From: Actinomyces trachealis
GTDB lineage: Bacteria; Actinomycetota; Actinomycetes; Actinomycetales; Actinomycetaceae
Direction: 5' to 3'
DNA: 64,000 bases
Assembly (NCBI RefSeq): GCF_015711475.1
Contig: NZ_CP065027.1
Coordinates: 1,674,001-1,738,000, forward strand
The stretch's first letter is position 1; each line of letters opens with the position of its first letter. This document shows positions 1 to 9,064 of the stretch, one piece after another. The position numbers and the translations under genes are program-made. The notes beneath the pieces are model-generated. The model worked only from the letters and a program-made list of their open reading frames with translations. It did no database searches and was not told the DNA's origin.

Positions 1-118
1 CCTCCCGATGAAGGCAAGCGGTTCACATCAAGACCACGCGGCGCACAGGCCGCAGGAGGTACCTGCAATTCGCCTGGCGCCCCGGCCCGCGAGGGCCACA
101 GATGATGAGGAGAAGAGA

Positions 119-280
119 ATGATGAGCACGTTGAGCATCACGCATGAGGCCGCCGAGCGTGAGTTAGAGGCCGCGCAAAAGGAGCTTAACTCCCTGACCG
201 CTACCGCCTCCCCTTCCCGTCTGGAGCGCGCCCTGGAGCGCGTCCACGCGGCGCAGGAGGCTCTGGCCCTGGCGGCCTGA
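119..280 (+). CDS. Small hypothetical helical protein (53 aa)
   Basis: A 53-codon frame opens with two consecutive ATG codons behind a purine-rich GAGGAGAAG stretch, which is a good ribosome binding site. The product is rich in Ala, Glu and Leu, with heptad-like spacing in two blocks (roughly residues 8-25 and 33-52). It is probably a short helical hairpin or coiled coil. It has no signal peptide, membrane segment or cysteine. I do not recognise a family. The same frame stays open upstream to position 8, but no convincing ribosome binding site lies there. Confidence 0.55.
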   Translation: MMSTLSITHEAAERELEAAQKELNSLTATASPSRLERALERVHAAQEALALAA

Positions 281-446
281 GCGACGCCGGAGCACGGCTC
301 TGGTAGTACGACTCTGCAGGGGGTGGCACCGGTGGGTGCCACCCCCTGCTTATGTGCGGGGCTGACGGCGGCGCGGGGCAGGGAGGGGCCGTGTCAGCAT
401 CGCAGGATGACAGGATGGCCCTGGGAATCGTGAGAAAGGATCTGTG

Positions 447-920
447 ATGCCCGTGCTGTCTGTTGGGGATGTTGCCCCGGAGTTCTCGCTGCCCGGCCCG
501 GACGGCGAGCAGGTGAGTCTGGCTGGTCTGCGTGAGCACTCTGCCAAGGGGGTGGTGGTGTATTTCTACCCGAAGGCCTCTACGCCGGGATGCACCAAGG
601 AGGCATGCGACTTTCGGGACTCGCTGGCTGCGTGGCGGGAGGCCGGATACGAGGTGGTGGGGGTGTCCCCGGACTCGTCTGCGACGGTGGCCCGTTTTGT
701 GCAGAAGCGGTCACTGCCCTTCCCACTCCTGTCTGACCCCGCGCATGAGGTGATGGAGGCTTGGGGGACCTGGGGCGAGAAGAAAAACTATGGGCGGGTG
801 TACACCGGCGTGATACGTTCCACGGTGGTGGTGGGCCGGGACGGGAAGGTGACTCTGGCGCTGTACAACGTGAAGGCGACCGGCCACGTGGACCGGCTGC
901 GCCGTGAGCTGGGCGTCTAG
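447..920 (+). CDS. bcp: Thioredoxin-dependent peroxiredoxin, Bcp/PrxQ family
   Basis: This 157-residue cytoplasmic peroxidase would reduce hydrogen peroxide and organic hydroperoxides at the expense of thioredoxin. The N-terminus carries the family's PEFSLPGPDG stretch. The active site STPGCTKEACDFRD holds the peroxidatic Cys of the TPGC motif and a second Cys five residues on, the CX4C arrangement of two-Cys Bcp enzymes. The length matches the family. The ATG at 447 directly follows a GTG in frame; GAAAGGA upstream supports either, and ATG is preferred. The gene stands alone, with tRNA-Leu downstream. Confidence 0.95.
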   Translation: MPVLSVGDVAPEFSLPGPDGEQVSLAGLREHSAKGVVVYFYPKASTPGCTKEACDFRDSLAAWREAGYEVVGVSPDSSATVARFVQKRSLPFPLLSDPAHEVMEAWGTWGEKKNYGRVYTGVIRSTVVVGRDGKVTLALYNVKATGHVDRLRRELGV

Positions 921-965
921 GGCTGGCAGCGGGGACCGTCCGGGAGCGGGTATGGTGTCCCCTGA

Positions 966-1050
966 GCGCGAGTGGCGGAATTGGTAGACGCCCCAGATTT
1001 AGGTTCTGGTGCCTTCGGGCGTGAGGGTTCGAGTCCCTTCTTGCGCACCA
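966..1050 (+). tRNA. tRNA-Leu (anticodon TAG)
   Basis: A complete cloverleaf can be drawn. The acceptor arms GCGCGAG and CTTGCGC pair, and the anticodon stem CCAGA/TCTGG encloses loop TTTAGGT with anticodon TAG. A long variable arm typical of class II tRNAs is present, the T arm contains GGTTCGAGTCC, and the terminal CCA is encoded. It should read CUN leucine codons. Confidence 0.96.
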
Positions 1051-1177
1051 CAGCACGCCTCGACGCAGCTTCGCGCGTCGGGCACTGCCCTTGTGACCCC
1101 CTACTTGTGTCCGCTACGCGAGGTCATGAGGAGGTTCTCACGGCGGTGTGACGCGGTGGCGTGCTGGACATCGACGG

Positions 1178-1222
1178 GATCGCCCCGCGACTCCGCCGTT
1201 TCGGTGGAGTCGCGGGGCGATC
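1178..1222. terminator. Bidirectional terminator-like hairpin
   Basis: Two perfectly complementary 17-bp arms (1178-1194 and 1206-1222) are separated by 11 nt. The hairpin sits between tRNA-Leu and the converging pseudogene on the other strand. There is no clear U-tract, which is common in high-GC actinobacteria. Confidence 0.7.
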
Positions 1223-1234
1223 TGTCGCCGGAGA

Positions 1235-3753
1235 TCACCAGTACCGGAGCCAGACTCCCGAGCCGGAGAAGAGTGACCAGCGTCCGTCGACGACCTGCCA
1301 GCCGGTCCTCATCTGGCCACTAGCAGCCATGTAGTACCAGGAGCCACCGTCCTTAACCCAACCGGTCGCCATCTGGCCACTAGCAGCCATGTAGTACCAG
1401 GAGCCACCGTCCTTAACCCAACCGGTCGCCATCTGGCCGGTGGGCGGGGCGAAGTAGTACCAAGAGCCCGACAGACTCTTCCATCCCTTGACAGGCCGAC
1501 CATTGGCAGCCCCCCAGAACCTCTTGCCGCCAGCGCGGAACCAACCGGTCTTCAAGGGTATGCTGAGGCGGGTAGTCTTAGCGTAGCCCGGCAAGGTGGC
1601 TGTCACGCGGCAGCTCACGGCATGACCCATGTCAGCTGCGGTCAGCTTATAGGTCTTCTGCCTGGCCTTCGGGATCGGTTTGCCGTCACGCATCCACTGG
1701 TAGGCGAGCCGAGTCGGCTTGGGCGACCAGGAGCCCGCGTTGACGCTCAGCTTCGATCCCTTCGCGTACTTTCCCGTGATGACCGGGGTCGGTGCTTTCG
1801 CGAAAGTAGCCCACCGCACGACGATCGGCGCACTCGTCTTCGTCGTCGTATTGTATCCGCGCGACGTCGCCGTCACCCTGAAGGAGATCTTGTGGTTGAC
1901 GTCAGCCGAGACGGTCTTGTAGCTCAAGCCCGTCGCCTTCGGGATCGGTTTGCCGTCACGCAGCCACCGATAGGAAAGCCCTGTCGGCTTGGGAGACCAG
2001 GAGCCGACGGACGCCTTGAGAACCGAACCGGGTCGCGAAGAACCAGTCACCTTCGGCGCAGGCCGACGAGCGAAGCTCGCTCCTTCGACCTTTAGCGTGT
2101 ACTGCTTGCCATGTGATGGCCAGTAATCCCGGCCCTCAACCTTGATGTAGTTGGCACCTGCGCCGAAGGGAACAGACTTTGACCACGACGAGGCGGCGGG
2201 CGTCACGTCATATGGCCCTGCGACCGTCTCACCGGCCGCGTTGATGAAGGAGATCCGATACGCCGTCTCCGTACTCCGAATGGACGGAAGACCGAGAGTC
2301 ACCTTCCTGGAGGCAGCAGCCGGGCTTGATACTCTGAAGTAGTCGACGTCGTGAGAGTTGTAGTACCCTCGCAGAATAGACGCCGCGATGGGGCGGCCGA
2401 TCTCGAGAGGTGTCGCCGAAGCCGTCGAGTCGTTATGCGGAAGCTCCGCATACATCGGCGTCACGCTCGCGAATAGTGTGTACGGCTTCCACCAGGTCGG
2501 ATCGTGGTTGCTGGTTCCAATCGCGATGTAGAGGCGCCCTCGAGGAACAAAGAGGACACGACTGCCCATCTGACCGCCGGAGTACTCGTTAAGCTGGACA
2601 TCAAAAGCGGTGAGGATGTCACCCTTAGCGTCAAGAATCTTCACGGTATAGGCGCGACCGGTCCCGAGGTTCTTAGGAAACCGGAGATCAATGTTCAGCT
2701 TCCCCGCCTGGGCAACGTCGTACGAGAAGACGTCACAATCACCGCTCGAGATCCGACAGTCCCCACTCCCCCGTGCGGCGTCCTCCCGACGCCTCGCACC
2801 GCCTTATTACCAGTGAGAGGTGTGGCAGAGGTGGTCTTATCGTTCCGCTCGCGCTCAACATACATGGGCTCATGGTCGACCGTCAGCCGGTACTCAACAC
2901 CGAGGGCAAAGGCGACGTTTTTGTACGATCCCACACGGATGAGGTAGCGCCCTGCAGCCAAGTAGACGGGAGAGCCTCGATGGAAGGCGCCGTCCGACTG
3001 AGAAAGGTCAATATTACCAGAATAAAGCACAGACTCAGAAGGAGTCATAATGCTGTATTCATAGACCTTCCCCGCCCCCGTGGCGTTGTCCAGCTGGAAG
3101 TCGAAGATGAGTTTTCCGTCCGACGGGACGTCGACATAGTAGTAGTCAACATCAAACCAGCTTGATGAACGACATGTGCCATGGACTGTGACCCCCAGGG
3201 GAAGGTGGTTCGCCTTCGAGCTTCTATCGTTAGGCTCCTGCTCTCAGATCTCTGCCACCGCACGGAAGAGCGTCCTCTCCTGATCCTGCGGGCGCTCATC
3301 CGCGGTCGAATCAGTGGAGGTCGACGAGCTTTCCTTACCGTCGGAGGTGTTTGCTGTTGCCGCCCCGGAGGGTTCATCCGTGGCAGATTCCGTGGGTCGC
3401 GGGGAGGAAGACGAGTCATCGGACGCGCTCGTCGGGGCGGCCCCAGTCTCGGCACCTCCGGCCCGAGAGGACTCATCACGCACCGGACTTGGCGAGGAAG
3501 TCACGGCTTGCGGCGCCTCGGGGGTGAGCGTCGCAGATGACTGCGGGTGATTATCTGATGCAGGAGGAGGCGTACTCGCCACTACCAGGGAGCCATGAGC
3601 CCCAGTAGCGGTATCCTCAGTGGCTAAGGCCCCTGGAACGGGAACGGTCAGCGCAGCTACGAGCGCCCCGACCCCGAGCGCACGCCCGCCCACCCGTCGG
3701 AGGTTCTGTCTCATATGCGTCCTCCAGGACCGACTTTCTCGGTTCATGGTCAT
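1235..3753 (-). pseudogene. Broken secreted repeat protein (PPC-like, Ig-like and choline-binding-type repeats)
   Basis: Read on the minus strand, this was one long secreted protein. It has a signal peptide (hydrophobic core GVGALVAALTVPVPGALA), a Ser/Thr/Pro-rich linker, then PPC-like beta domains introduced by EQEPND and ERERND motifs. Two Ig-like repeats follow (SWSPKPT...WLRDGKPIPKA and SWSPKPT...WMRDGKPIPKA), then three GW-type wall-binding repeats (GWVKDGGSWYYMAASGQM) at the C-terminus. Two lesions break it. An in-frame TGA at 3244-3246 lies immediately before EQEPND, with the same frame open on both sides. A frameshift near 2770-2815 is bridged by overlapping open frames. The likely original role was cell-wall or surface attachment. 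Readthrough or sequencing error is possible, but two independent lesions favour a pseudogene. Confidence 0.8.
1311..1430 (-). repeat. Two exact 60-bp tandem repeats
   Basis: Positions 1311-1370 and 1371-1430 are identical. Each encodes one 20-residue GW/choline-binding-type repeat. Exact identity implies recent duplication or homogenisation, and copy number could vary between strains. Confidence 0.95.
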
Positions 3754-4175
3754 CCTTAAGGGAAAATAGGGGATGTGAGTTCGGGCCCTCGCACCAAGGC
3801 TACGCGCAGGTCAATACCACCAGAAGTCAACTTCCTGTCTCAGTTGTAGGACAAAGCTGTCCACCGAGGCTCACGACAGGGCCGCATAGTGGGTGCGGAG
3901 AGACACTGCTGGGTGGCACGGACCCACGCTCTCCTGACCAGGCGTCCGGGTAGACACAGTACGAATTCTTAAGGACCAGACCCCGACCTTACCATATACG
4001 TCACGGGAATTGACCAGCCGAAAATAGCTCCACCCGATTCAGGAATTAGTACAACAATCTGAGGTCGCCACAGCGATAGCGTCAACCAATGTTGCGCCGT
4101 TGCTTATATCGGCATTTCCGATGTAGGCCCGCACCTTCCGCGCCGCACCTCGACCGCCCCGGGTAGGCTGCTCGC
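3754..4175. other. Intergenic region, no gene seen
   Basis: About 420 bp separate the divergent signal-peptide gene and rph. I see no credible coding frame, tRNA or strong hairpin. It presumably holds both promoters, but I could not assign -35/-10 boxes with confidence. Confidence 0.5.
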
Positions 4176-4973
4176 GTGACTAGCACTGACTCCGCCCGTT
4201 TTGCCCGATCCGACGGCCGCGCCACCGACCAGCTGCGCCCCGTGACCATCACCCGCGGCTGGAACGAGAACGGTGAGGGCAACGTTCTCATCGAGTTCGG
4301 CCGCACCCGCGTCCTGTGCGTCGCCTCCTTCACCGAGGGCGTCCCCCGCTGGCGCAAGGGCTCCGGTGAGGGCTGGGTGACCGCCGAGTACGCTATGCTG
4401 CCCCGCGCGGGCTCCGAGCGCTCCGGCCGCGAGTCGGTCCGGGGCAAGGTCGGCGGCCGCACCCACGAGATCTCCCGCCTAATCGGCCGCTCCCTGCGCG
4501 GCATCATCGACGTCGCCGCCCTGGGTGAGAACACCATCGCCTTGGACTGTGACGTCCTCCAGGCCGACGGCGGCACCCGCACAGCCTCAGTCACTGGTGC
4601 CTACATCGCCCTAGCTGACGCCGTCGCCTGGGGCACCGCGCGCGGCTTTGTGACCCCGCGCGCAGGCAAACCGGTCCTCTCAGACTCGGTGAGCGCTATT
4701 AGCGTCGGCATTATCGACGGCGTGCCCTGCCTGGACCTGCCCTATGAGGAGGACGTGCGCGCCATGACGGACATGAACGTGGTCCAAACCGGTGACGGGC
4801 GTTTCATTGAGGTGCAAGGCACCGCCGAGCACCAGCCCTTTGACCGTACGGAGCTGGGGACCCTACTGGACCTGGCCGCCAAGGGCAACCGGGAGTTGGC
4901 GGCCCTACAGGCGCGCGCCCTGGCTGGCCCCTCTGACGCTCCCTTGACCATCCGTTCTGGTGAGCAGGCCTGA
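4176..4973 (+). CDS. rph: Ribonuclease PH
   Basis: This 265-residue phosphorolytic 3'-to-5' exoribonuclease trims tRNA 3' ends using inorganic phosphate. Diagnostic stretches are RPVTITRGW near the N-terminus, [10 protein letters not shown], the [14 protein letters not shown] helix with the conserved phosphate-binding arginines, and [18 protein letters not shown] in the catalytic core. Length is slightly above the usual 240-260, from N- and C-terminal extensions. The start is GTG. Two bases separate it from rdgB, so the two form an operon, a pairing conserved across actinobacteria. Confidence 0.96.
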   Translation: MTSTDSARFARSDGRATDQLRPVTITRGWNENGEGNVLIEFGRTRVLCVASFTEGVPRWRKGSGEGWVTAEYAMLPRAGSERSGRESVRGKVGGRTHEISRLIGRSLRGIIDVAALGENTIALDCDVLQADGGTRTASVTGAYIALADAVAWGTARGFVTPRAGKPVLSDSVSAISVGIIDGVPCLDLPYEEDVRAMTDMNVVQTGDGRFIEVQGTAEHQPFDRTELGTLLDLAAKGNRELAALQARALAGPSDAPLTIRSGEQA

Positions 4974-4975
4974 TC

Positions 4976-5638
4976 ATGGCGACGCCGTCGGTCAAAGTGC
5001 CCGCGCACGCCCGCCTGGTGCTGGCCACCCACAACCAGGGCAAGCTGCGGGAGCTTCGGGACATGCTGGCGCCGCTGGTTCCGGGCCTGGACCCAGAGTC
5101 CATCATCTCCGCCGCCCAGTTGGACGCCCCCGACCCGGTGGAGGACGGTCTGAACTTCATAGCCAACGCCGTCATCAAGGCGCGCGCCCTGGCGGAGGCC
5201 ACCGGTCTGCCCGCCATGGCGGACGACTCCGGCTTGTGCGTTGACGTGCTTGGTGGCGCCCCAGGCATCTTCTCGGCGCGCTGGTGCGGCCACCACGGCG
5301 ACGACGCAGCCAACCTACGCCTGCTGCTGGATCAGATCGCCGACGTCGCCGCCCCGCACCGCACTGCCCGCTTCACCTGCGCGGCGGTGCTGGCGGTACC
5401 GGAGCAGGTTGATCCCGTGGTGGTGGAGCGCTCCATGGAGGGGCGGCTGCTGCGGGAACCTGTGGGAGAGGGCGGCTTTGGTTACGACCCGATTTTCGTG
5501 CCGGTGCAGGAAGATGAACCGGGCGCGGCAGGGCGAACAACTGCCCAGATGAGTACAGCGGAGAAGAACGTGATCTCTCACCGAGGGCAGGCGGTGCGAG
5601 CACTGGCCCGTACCCTGGCCCTGGTCTTGCAGGGCTAG
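4976..5638 (+). CDS. rdgB: XTP/dITP diphosphatase (RdgB/HAM1 family)
   Basis: This 220-residue house-cleaning enzyme hydrolyses ITP, dITP and XTP to the monophosphates, keeping deaminated purines out of nucleic acids. It shows the family's ATHNQGKLRELR substrate-binding start, DDSGLCVD with the metal-binding acidic residues, GGFGYDPIF, and the C-terminal AEKNVISHRGQAVRAL signature. It begins 2 bp after rph stops and is translationally linked to it. Confidence 0.96.
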   Translation: MATPSVKVPAHARLVLATHNQGKLRELRDMLAPLVPGLDPESIISAAQLDAPDPVEDGLNFIANAVIKARALAEATGLPAMADDSGLCVDVLGGAPGIFSARWCGHHGDDAANLRLLLDQIADVAAPHRTARFTCAAVLAVPEQVDPVVVERSMEGRLLREPVGEGGFGYDPIFVPVQEDEPGAAGRTTAQMSTAEKNVISHRGQAVRALARTLALVLQG

Positions 5639-5740
5639 CCAGGTTGCTGCTCTAGTCCAGTGTCCCCCGGCGGGGCGCCAAGGTGGTGGTGGCATCCGGC
5701 CTGGCTGGTGAAGGCACCCCTTATGAGGCATCATTGCCTT

Positions 5741-6232
5741 ATGGGAGACCTGGAGCACAGTAGCTCGGCGCTGGACAGCAGCACCGCCATCCAGCCGCGC
5801 ATAGTCACCCCGAGTTCCCAGACGGCAGCCGAGTTGCTGCGCGCAGTCTCTGATGCGAGAGCCCGAGCCCGTTGGCATCCCCAACCTTGGCCTTTCATGG
5901 TTTTTGGCCTGCTATTAGGCGTGGTCTGCGCCTTGACCATCATGCAGCAGCTCCTGGCTGCCGTCGCCTGCCTACTCATACTGGTGCTGAGCGCTATTCC
6001 GCTTGGCCGTTTGATGGAGCGTCCTGACCGCAGACGCGATCCTTTGGCTGCTCCATCCGGGATCGGACGCGCTCAGCTGATTGCCTTCGTACCACTGGCG
6101 ATCCCCTCAGTGGCGCTGCTAATACCCACGAGTGTGGGGACGGGCGCCCGCCTAGCGGTGGCTTTGATCGTTGGCGTGGCGGTCGCGCTTGGCACCGCCT
6201 TGGTCCTGCGGCGGGTGGCTTCTCGTGCTTGA
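5741..6232 (+). CDS. Hypothetical integral membrane protein (163 aa)
   Basis: The protein has a soluble N-terminal stretch of about 45 residues, then four hydrophobic segments: VFGLLLGVVCALTIM, LLAAVACLLILVLSAIPLG, FVPLAIPSVALLIP and ALIVGVAVALGTALVLR. I place the start at the ATG at 5741 rather than further upstream, because the earlier codons give a Trp/Pro-rich leader with no ribosome binding site. Its 3' end overlaps the next gene, a winged-helix regulator, by 8 bp. No family is recognised. A sensor or effector partnered with that regulator is only a guess from the overlap. Confidence 0.7.
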   Translation: MGDLEHSSSALDSSTAIQPRIVTPSSQTAAELLRAVSDARARARWHPQPWPFMVFGLLLGVVCALTIMQQLLAAVACLLILVLSAIPLGRLMERPDRRRDPLAAPSGIGRAQLIAFVPLAIPSVALLIPTSVGTGARLAVALIVGVAVALGTALVLRRVASRA

Positions 6233-6560
6233 TCCTCAGCTGCTAGCCGTGGACCGTCTGCGGGTCTGTGCCGTGTTGCAGGAGGTCAATGCCGTTGAGG
6301 GCGAGTACCAGATGCATTTGAAGGCGCTTGGCGACGCCGTCGGCCTGGCAGGGCCTGAGCTGGAGGCAGCGACGCTACCTTTGGAGGAGGCCGGTTACCT
6401 CTGCCGTCAGCGCTATGTAGTGGGCAGACGCAAGCGCGGGAGCACGCGCGAGTGGCTGAACCTGACGCAGTCCGGTGTGGAGGCCTTCGAGCGGCAGCTA
6501 GCAGACCTGGAGGACCTACAAGCCACCGCCACCACCACAACCGCCACCAAGCACGACTGA
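6225..6560 (+). CDS. Winged-helix transcriptional regulator (MarR/PadR-like, HTH_34 type)
   Basis: This 111-residue protein resembles the short actinobacterial winged-helix regulators. An LDPQLLAVDRLRVCAVL helix is followed by a recognition region (LKALGDAVGLAGPELEAAT) and the wing (YVVGRRKRGSTREWLNLTQSG). The GTG at 6225 overlaps the stop of the membrane-protein gene, indicating translational coupling. The C-terminus is low complexity, with alternating Thr and Ala. The target is unknown; control of its own operon is the usual pattern for this gene pair, and that is inference. Confidence 0.75.
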   Translation: MLDPQLLAVDRLRVCAVLQEVNAVEGEYQMHLKALGDAVGLAGPELEAATLPLEEAGYLCRQRYVVGRRKRGSTREWLNLTQSGVEAFERQLADLEDLQATATTTTATKHD

Positions 6561-7091
6561 ACTGCTCCTCACTAAGCCTGGTCCAGCGGCAGGCGCGGGC
6601 TGGTTGATGATTGTGTCAATAAGTAGCTCTCCACAATCGAGGGTGTAGATAGCTCTGGGCACGGCTGCGTCGTGGCGGCTGGTTGAAGGGAGTCAAGGCA
6701 CTCCGAAGATGGAAGTTCTCATGCTCCCCATCCGAAAGACCTCGACATGCACCACGCTGACTTCGCGGCGCACCTGAGCGTTGTCATGACCTCCCTGCCT
6801 GTCGCACGGTGGCTTCAGGACAAACACCGACACCCGAGCCCGTCCTCGACACCTGAGTTGCTGCAACCAGGGTGTCGAGGACGGGTTCAGGTGTCGGACA
6901 GGCTCAGCCGCCGTTCATGTCCGCCGCGTGGACACCCACCCTGCCCCGCAGTCAGCCCAGGGAAGGAGCCCGAGCGTGTCACTCACCCCTAGTCAGCGCC
7001 CGTCCCGGGGTGCACTGGCCTCGGCACCTAGAAAGAATTCTTCATGACAGGTCCGGCCTGCCTGCGCGCCTTTACCTGGGGTGCTGGTCTG
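6561..7091. other. Intergenic region with one strong hairpin
   Basis: About 530 bp lie between two convergent genes. Short open frames exist but lack ribosome binding sites and protein-like composition. The only clear structure is the compound inverted repeat at 6827-6897, listed separately. Confidence 0.5.
6827..6897. repeat. Nested inverted repeat (8-bp outer and 15-bp inner stems)
   Basis: The inner perfect 15-bp arms CCCGTCCTCGACACC (6839-6853) and its complement (6871-6885) enclose a 17-nt loop. Outer 8-bp arms CCGACACC (6827-6834) and GGTGTCGG (6890-6897) pair around them. It could act as a bidirectional terminator between the converging genes, but the nested form and GTGTCG repeats are unusual. 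Whether it is transcribed is unknown. Confidence 0.75.
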
Positions 7092-7910
7092 TTAGCGGCC
7101 TTGTTTTTCTTCTGTTTCGTCGGTCAGGACGGCGGTGTAGTCCTTGACGTTGAAGGGGGTGGTGGTATTGGTAGTGATGATGGTGCCGACTACAGGACGG
7201 GTGGTGCCCTCAGGGGCGGTGTAGGTGGCACTCCAGGTGGTGGTCAACGTAACGCGCAGTCCTTGGGCGGGGGCACGGTAGTAGTGGAAGACCGTGTGGT
7301 CTGGGTAGGGGTGGCCAGGGTCAATGGTTTGGGTGGTGGTGCCGTCTCCCCAGGACCAGGTGTAGGTCTTGGGGGTGGCGGTGATGGTCACGGGGGTACC
7401 CAGGACAGTGGTGGAAAGGGTCTGGGCGCTGGGGTCAGTGTAGACGATCACTGGCATGTCCAAGCGGGTGTTGAGCGAGGGCGGCTGGCGGGTGATGCCT
7501 GAGCCACCTACCAGCAGACGTGAGACCTCAGCGCGGGTGACCGTGACGGCACGGGGCACCCCGGACTGGTCCGCGGCCTGGAACTCTCCAGGAGCCACAG
7601 GCTCAGCAGGCCGCTCCACACACGCATTCCACACATGGAAGTACACCTCAGGATCATCCACACCAGCACAATGAACAACATCTTTTGTGGTTTCTGGAGA
7701 AAGGGGTTTAGTGACTATATCGCCACTTACCCCAGCACTCCCTGTATACACAAAAGATAACCTGGAAGGGGTTATGTCCTGCGTTACAACATATTCGTTA
7801 GTTCCTGCGACCCTAGCTCCGTCGCGGGTGACATCTACATCAATGCTTGGAGCTGACGGAATAATGACGACTGTGATGGCCAGCAACCCAAATACCTTAT
7901 ATATGCTCAC
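7092..7910 (-). CDS. Secreted PKD-like domain protein
   Basis: This 272-residue protein has an N-terminal hydrophobic segment (VFGLLAITVVIIPSAPS) consistent with a signal peptide or anchor. It has a middle region with LLVGGSGITRQPPSLNTRLDMPV, and a PKD-like beta fold containing YTWSWGDGTTTQ and HYYRAP. The WGDGT motif is characteristic of PKD domains. Its start overlaps the preceding lipoprotein gene by 4 bp (ATGA), so the two are translated together. A shorter relative lies at 45807-46517. The function is unknown; surface adhesion or binding is plausible from the fold alone. Confidence 0.75.
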   Translation of the reverse strand: MSIYKVFGLLAITVVIIPSAPSIDVDVTRDGARVAGTNEYVVTQDITPSRLSFVYTGSAGVSGDIVTKPLSPETTKDVVHCAGVDDPEVYFHVWNACVERPAEPVAPGEFQAADQSGVPRAVTVTRAEVSRLLVGGSGITRQPPSLNTRLDMPVIVYTDPSAQTLSTTVLGTPVTITATPKTYTWSWGDGTTTQTIDPGHPYPDHTVFHYYRAPAQGLRVTLTTTWSATYTAPEGTTRPVVGTIITTNTTTPFNVKDYTAVLTDETEEKQGR

Positions 7911-8779
7911 TTGACGACCCGCCCACCATGGATCACCCAGCGACCATTTGTGTAGTTTAGAGCCAAGCGCAATACCTTATTTTCTTCTCGATCCGTTTGG
8001 GTGCCATTGCCAAAACTATCATACTCGATAGTGCTCGGGTTAGTAAGCTCAATGTCAACTATGGTGTAGTTATAATCCGATGCAGGTTTTCTGTGGGAAA
8101 TAGTGTAGATCGCGATGCTCCAGTGATCCGCCCAACCGCCACCGTCGTGCAGTTCCTTGGTTACGTTCACCAGGTTCTCGCAGAACCTGCATTCATTTTC
8201 GCTTACGTCCTGCCAAGGCTTTGTGTCACCGGTGGTGTAGGTGTAGGTGTACAGCAGCATGAAATACTTAGCTGCCTGGGACGCGCCTTCGGGACTGTTC
8301 TCATCCATGCGCTCCAGGCGGGGCGGCAGGGGCGTAGACAAGGCCTGGTCCTTGCTGGCCTGAGCCTCAGGAGAAAGCGAAGGCACAGCTGACGGGCTAG
8401 CGGAGGCAGTGGGCATCTGGGACGGGCCCGCCGCCGAGGCAGAGGCCCTAGCCGAGACATAACGCTCCTTGGCCCGCGCAAGCGCCTCATCCCGAGACAA
8501 GGTCGGGCTGGCCCCCGCCGAGTGCCTGCTACCACAAGCACTGACCGGCAGTGCCAGGAGCACCACAGCCAGCACCCCAGCCACCACCCGCCAGCCCCGC
8601 CGATTCGCTCCCCGACGCGAGCGTCGGCCACCACCCAGCCCCCGCTCAGGCACGAAGGGCACGGCAGACAGCCGGGCACTAACGTCCTGGCCCCCACCAG
8701 CAGACACAGGTACAGGTTCAGGAACGTCAACGGTTACGTGAGCGCTCACAGATGCAGAACTACGCACGGCTTTCCTCAC
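7907..8779 (-). CDS. DUF6318-like lipoprotein
   Basis: A hydrophobic segment ends in a lipobox (VLLALPVSAC), so the mature protein should be lipid-anchored. A Ser/Ala/Pro-rich linker follows, then a folded C-terminal domain with SENECRFCENL, HDGGGWADHW and NGRWVIHGG. The paired CxxC cysteines and GGW motifs match what I recall of the DUF6318 family in Actinomyces. The GTG start leaves about 60 residues before the signal core, which is long; an internal GTG near AVPFVPERG would be more usual. It is coupled by overlap to the PKD-like gene. A truncated paralogue lies at 45511-45810. Confidence 0.7.
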   Translation of the reverse strand: MRKAVRSSASVSAHVTVDVPEPVPVSAGGGQDVSARLSAVPFVPERGLGGGRRSRRGANRRGWRVVAGVLAVVLLALPVSACGSRHSAGASPTLSRDEALARAKERYVSARASASAAGPSQMPTASASPSAVPSLSPEAQASKDQALSTPLPPRLERMDENSPEGASQAAKYFMLLYTYTYTTGDTKPWQDVSENECRFCENLVNVTKELHDGGGWADHWSIAIYTISHRKPASDYNYTIVDIELTNPSTIEYDSFGNGTQTDREENKVLRLALNYTNGRWVIHGGRVVK

Positions 8780-9064
8780 AAAGGCTCAGGGAAACTATCA
8801 GGGCAAGCACCCGTCTCAGGCCCAGGCAGCAACCTTGCCACCTACCCCAAACAGGTACGAGCAGAGTCTAACCACTCCCAAGGCCCATCCAGGCCTATGT
8901 GGATAACTAAACGCCGCAGTCAGCGTTCGCTGCAATCAGACCAGCCCACCGGGCCACGTCCCTGAACTCAGGCCGTCGCAGTCCACCCTCCTCTCACCAT
9001 CCGCTCCCGCCGCCGCGCGCTCACTGGGCTGAACTCACTGCACAGCGCTCACTGGGCCACAGGC

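Noticed and set aside
1311..1430. CRISPR-like tandem repeats
   Set aside because: Repeats are contiguous, lack spacers and encode protein repeats in frame.
6747..6992. Possible small gene containing the nested hairpin
   Set aside because: The frame runs straight through both hairpin arms and has no ribosome binding site.
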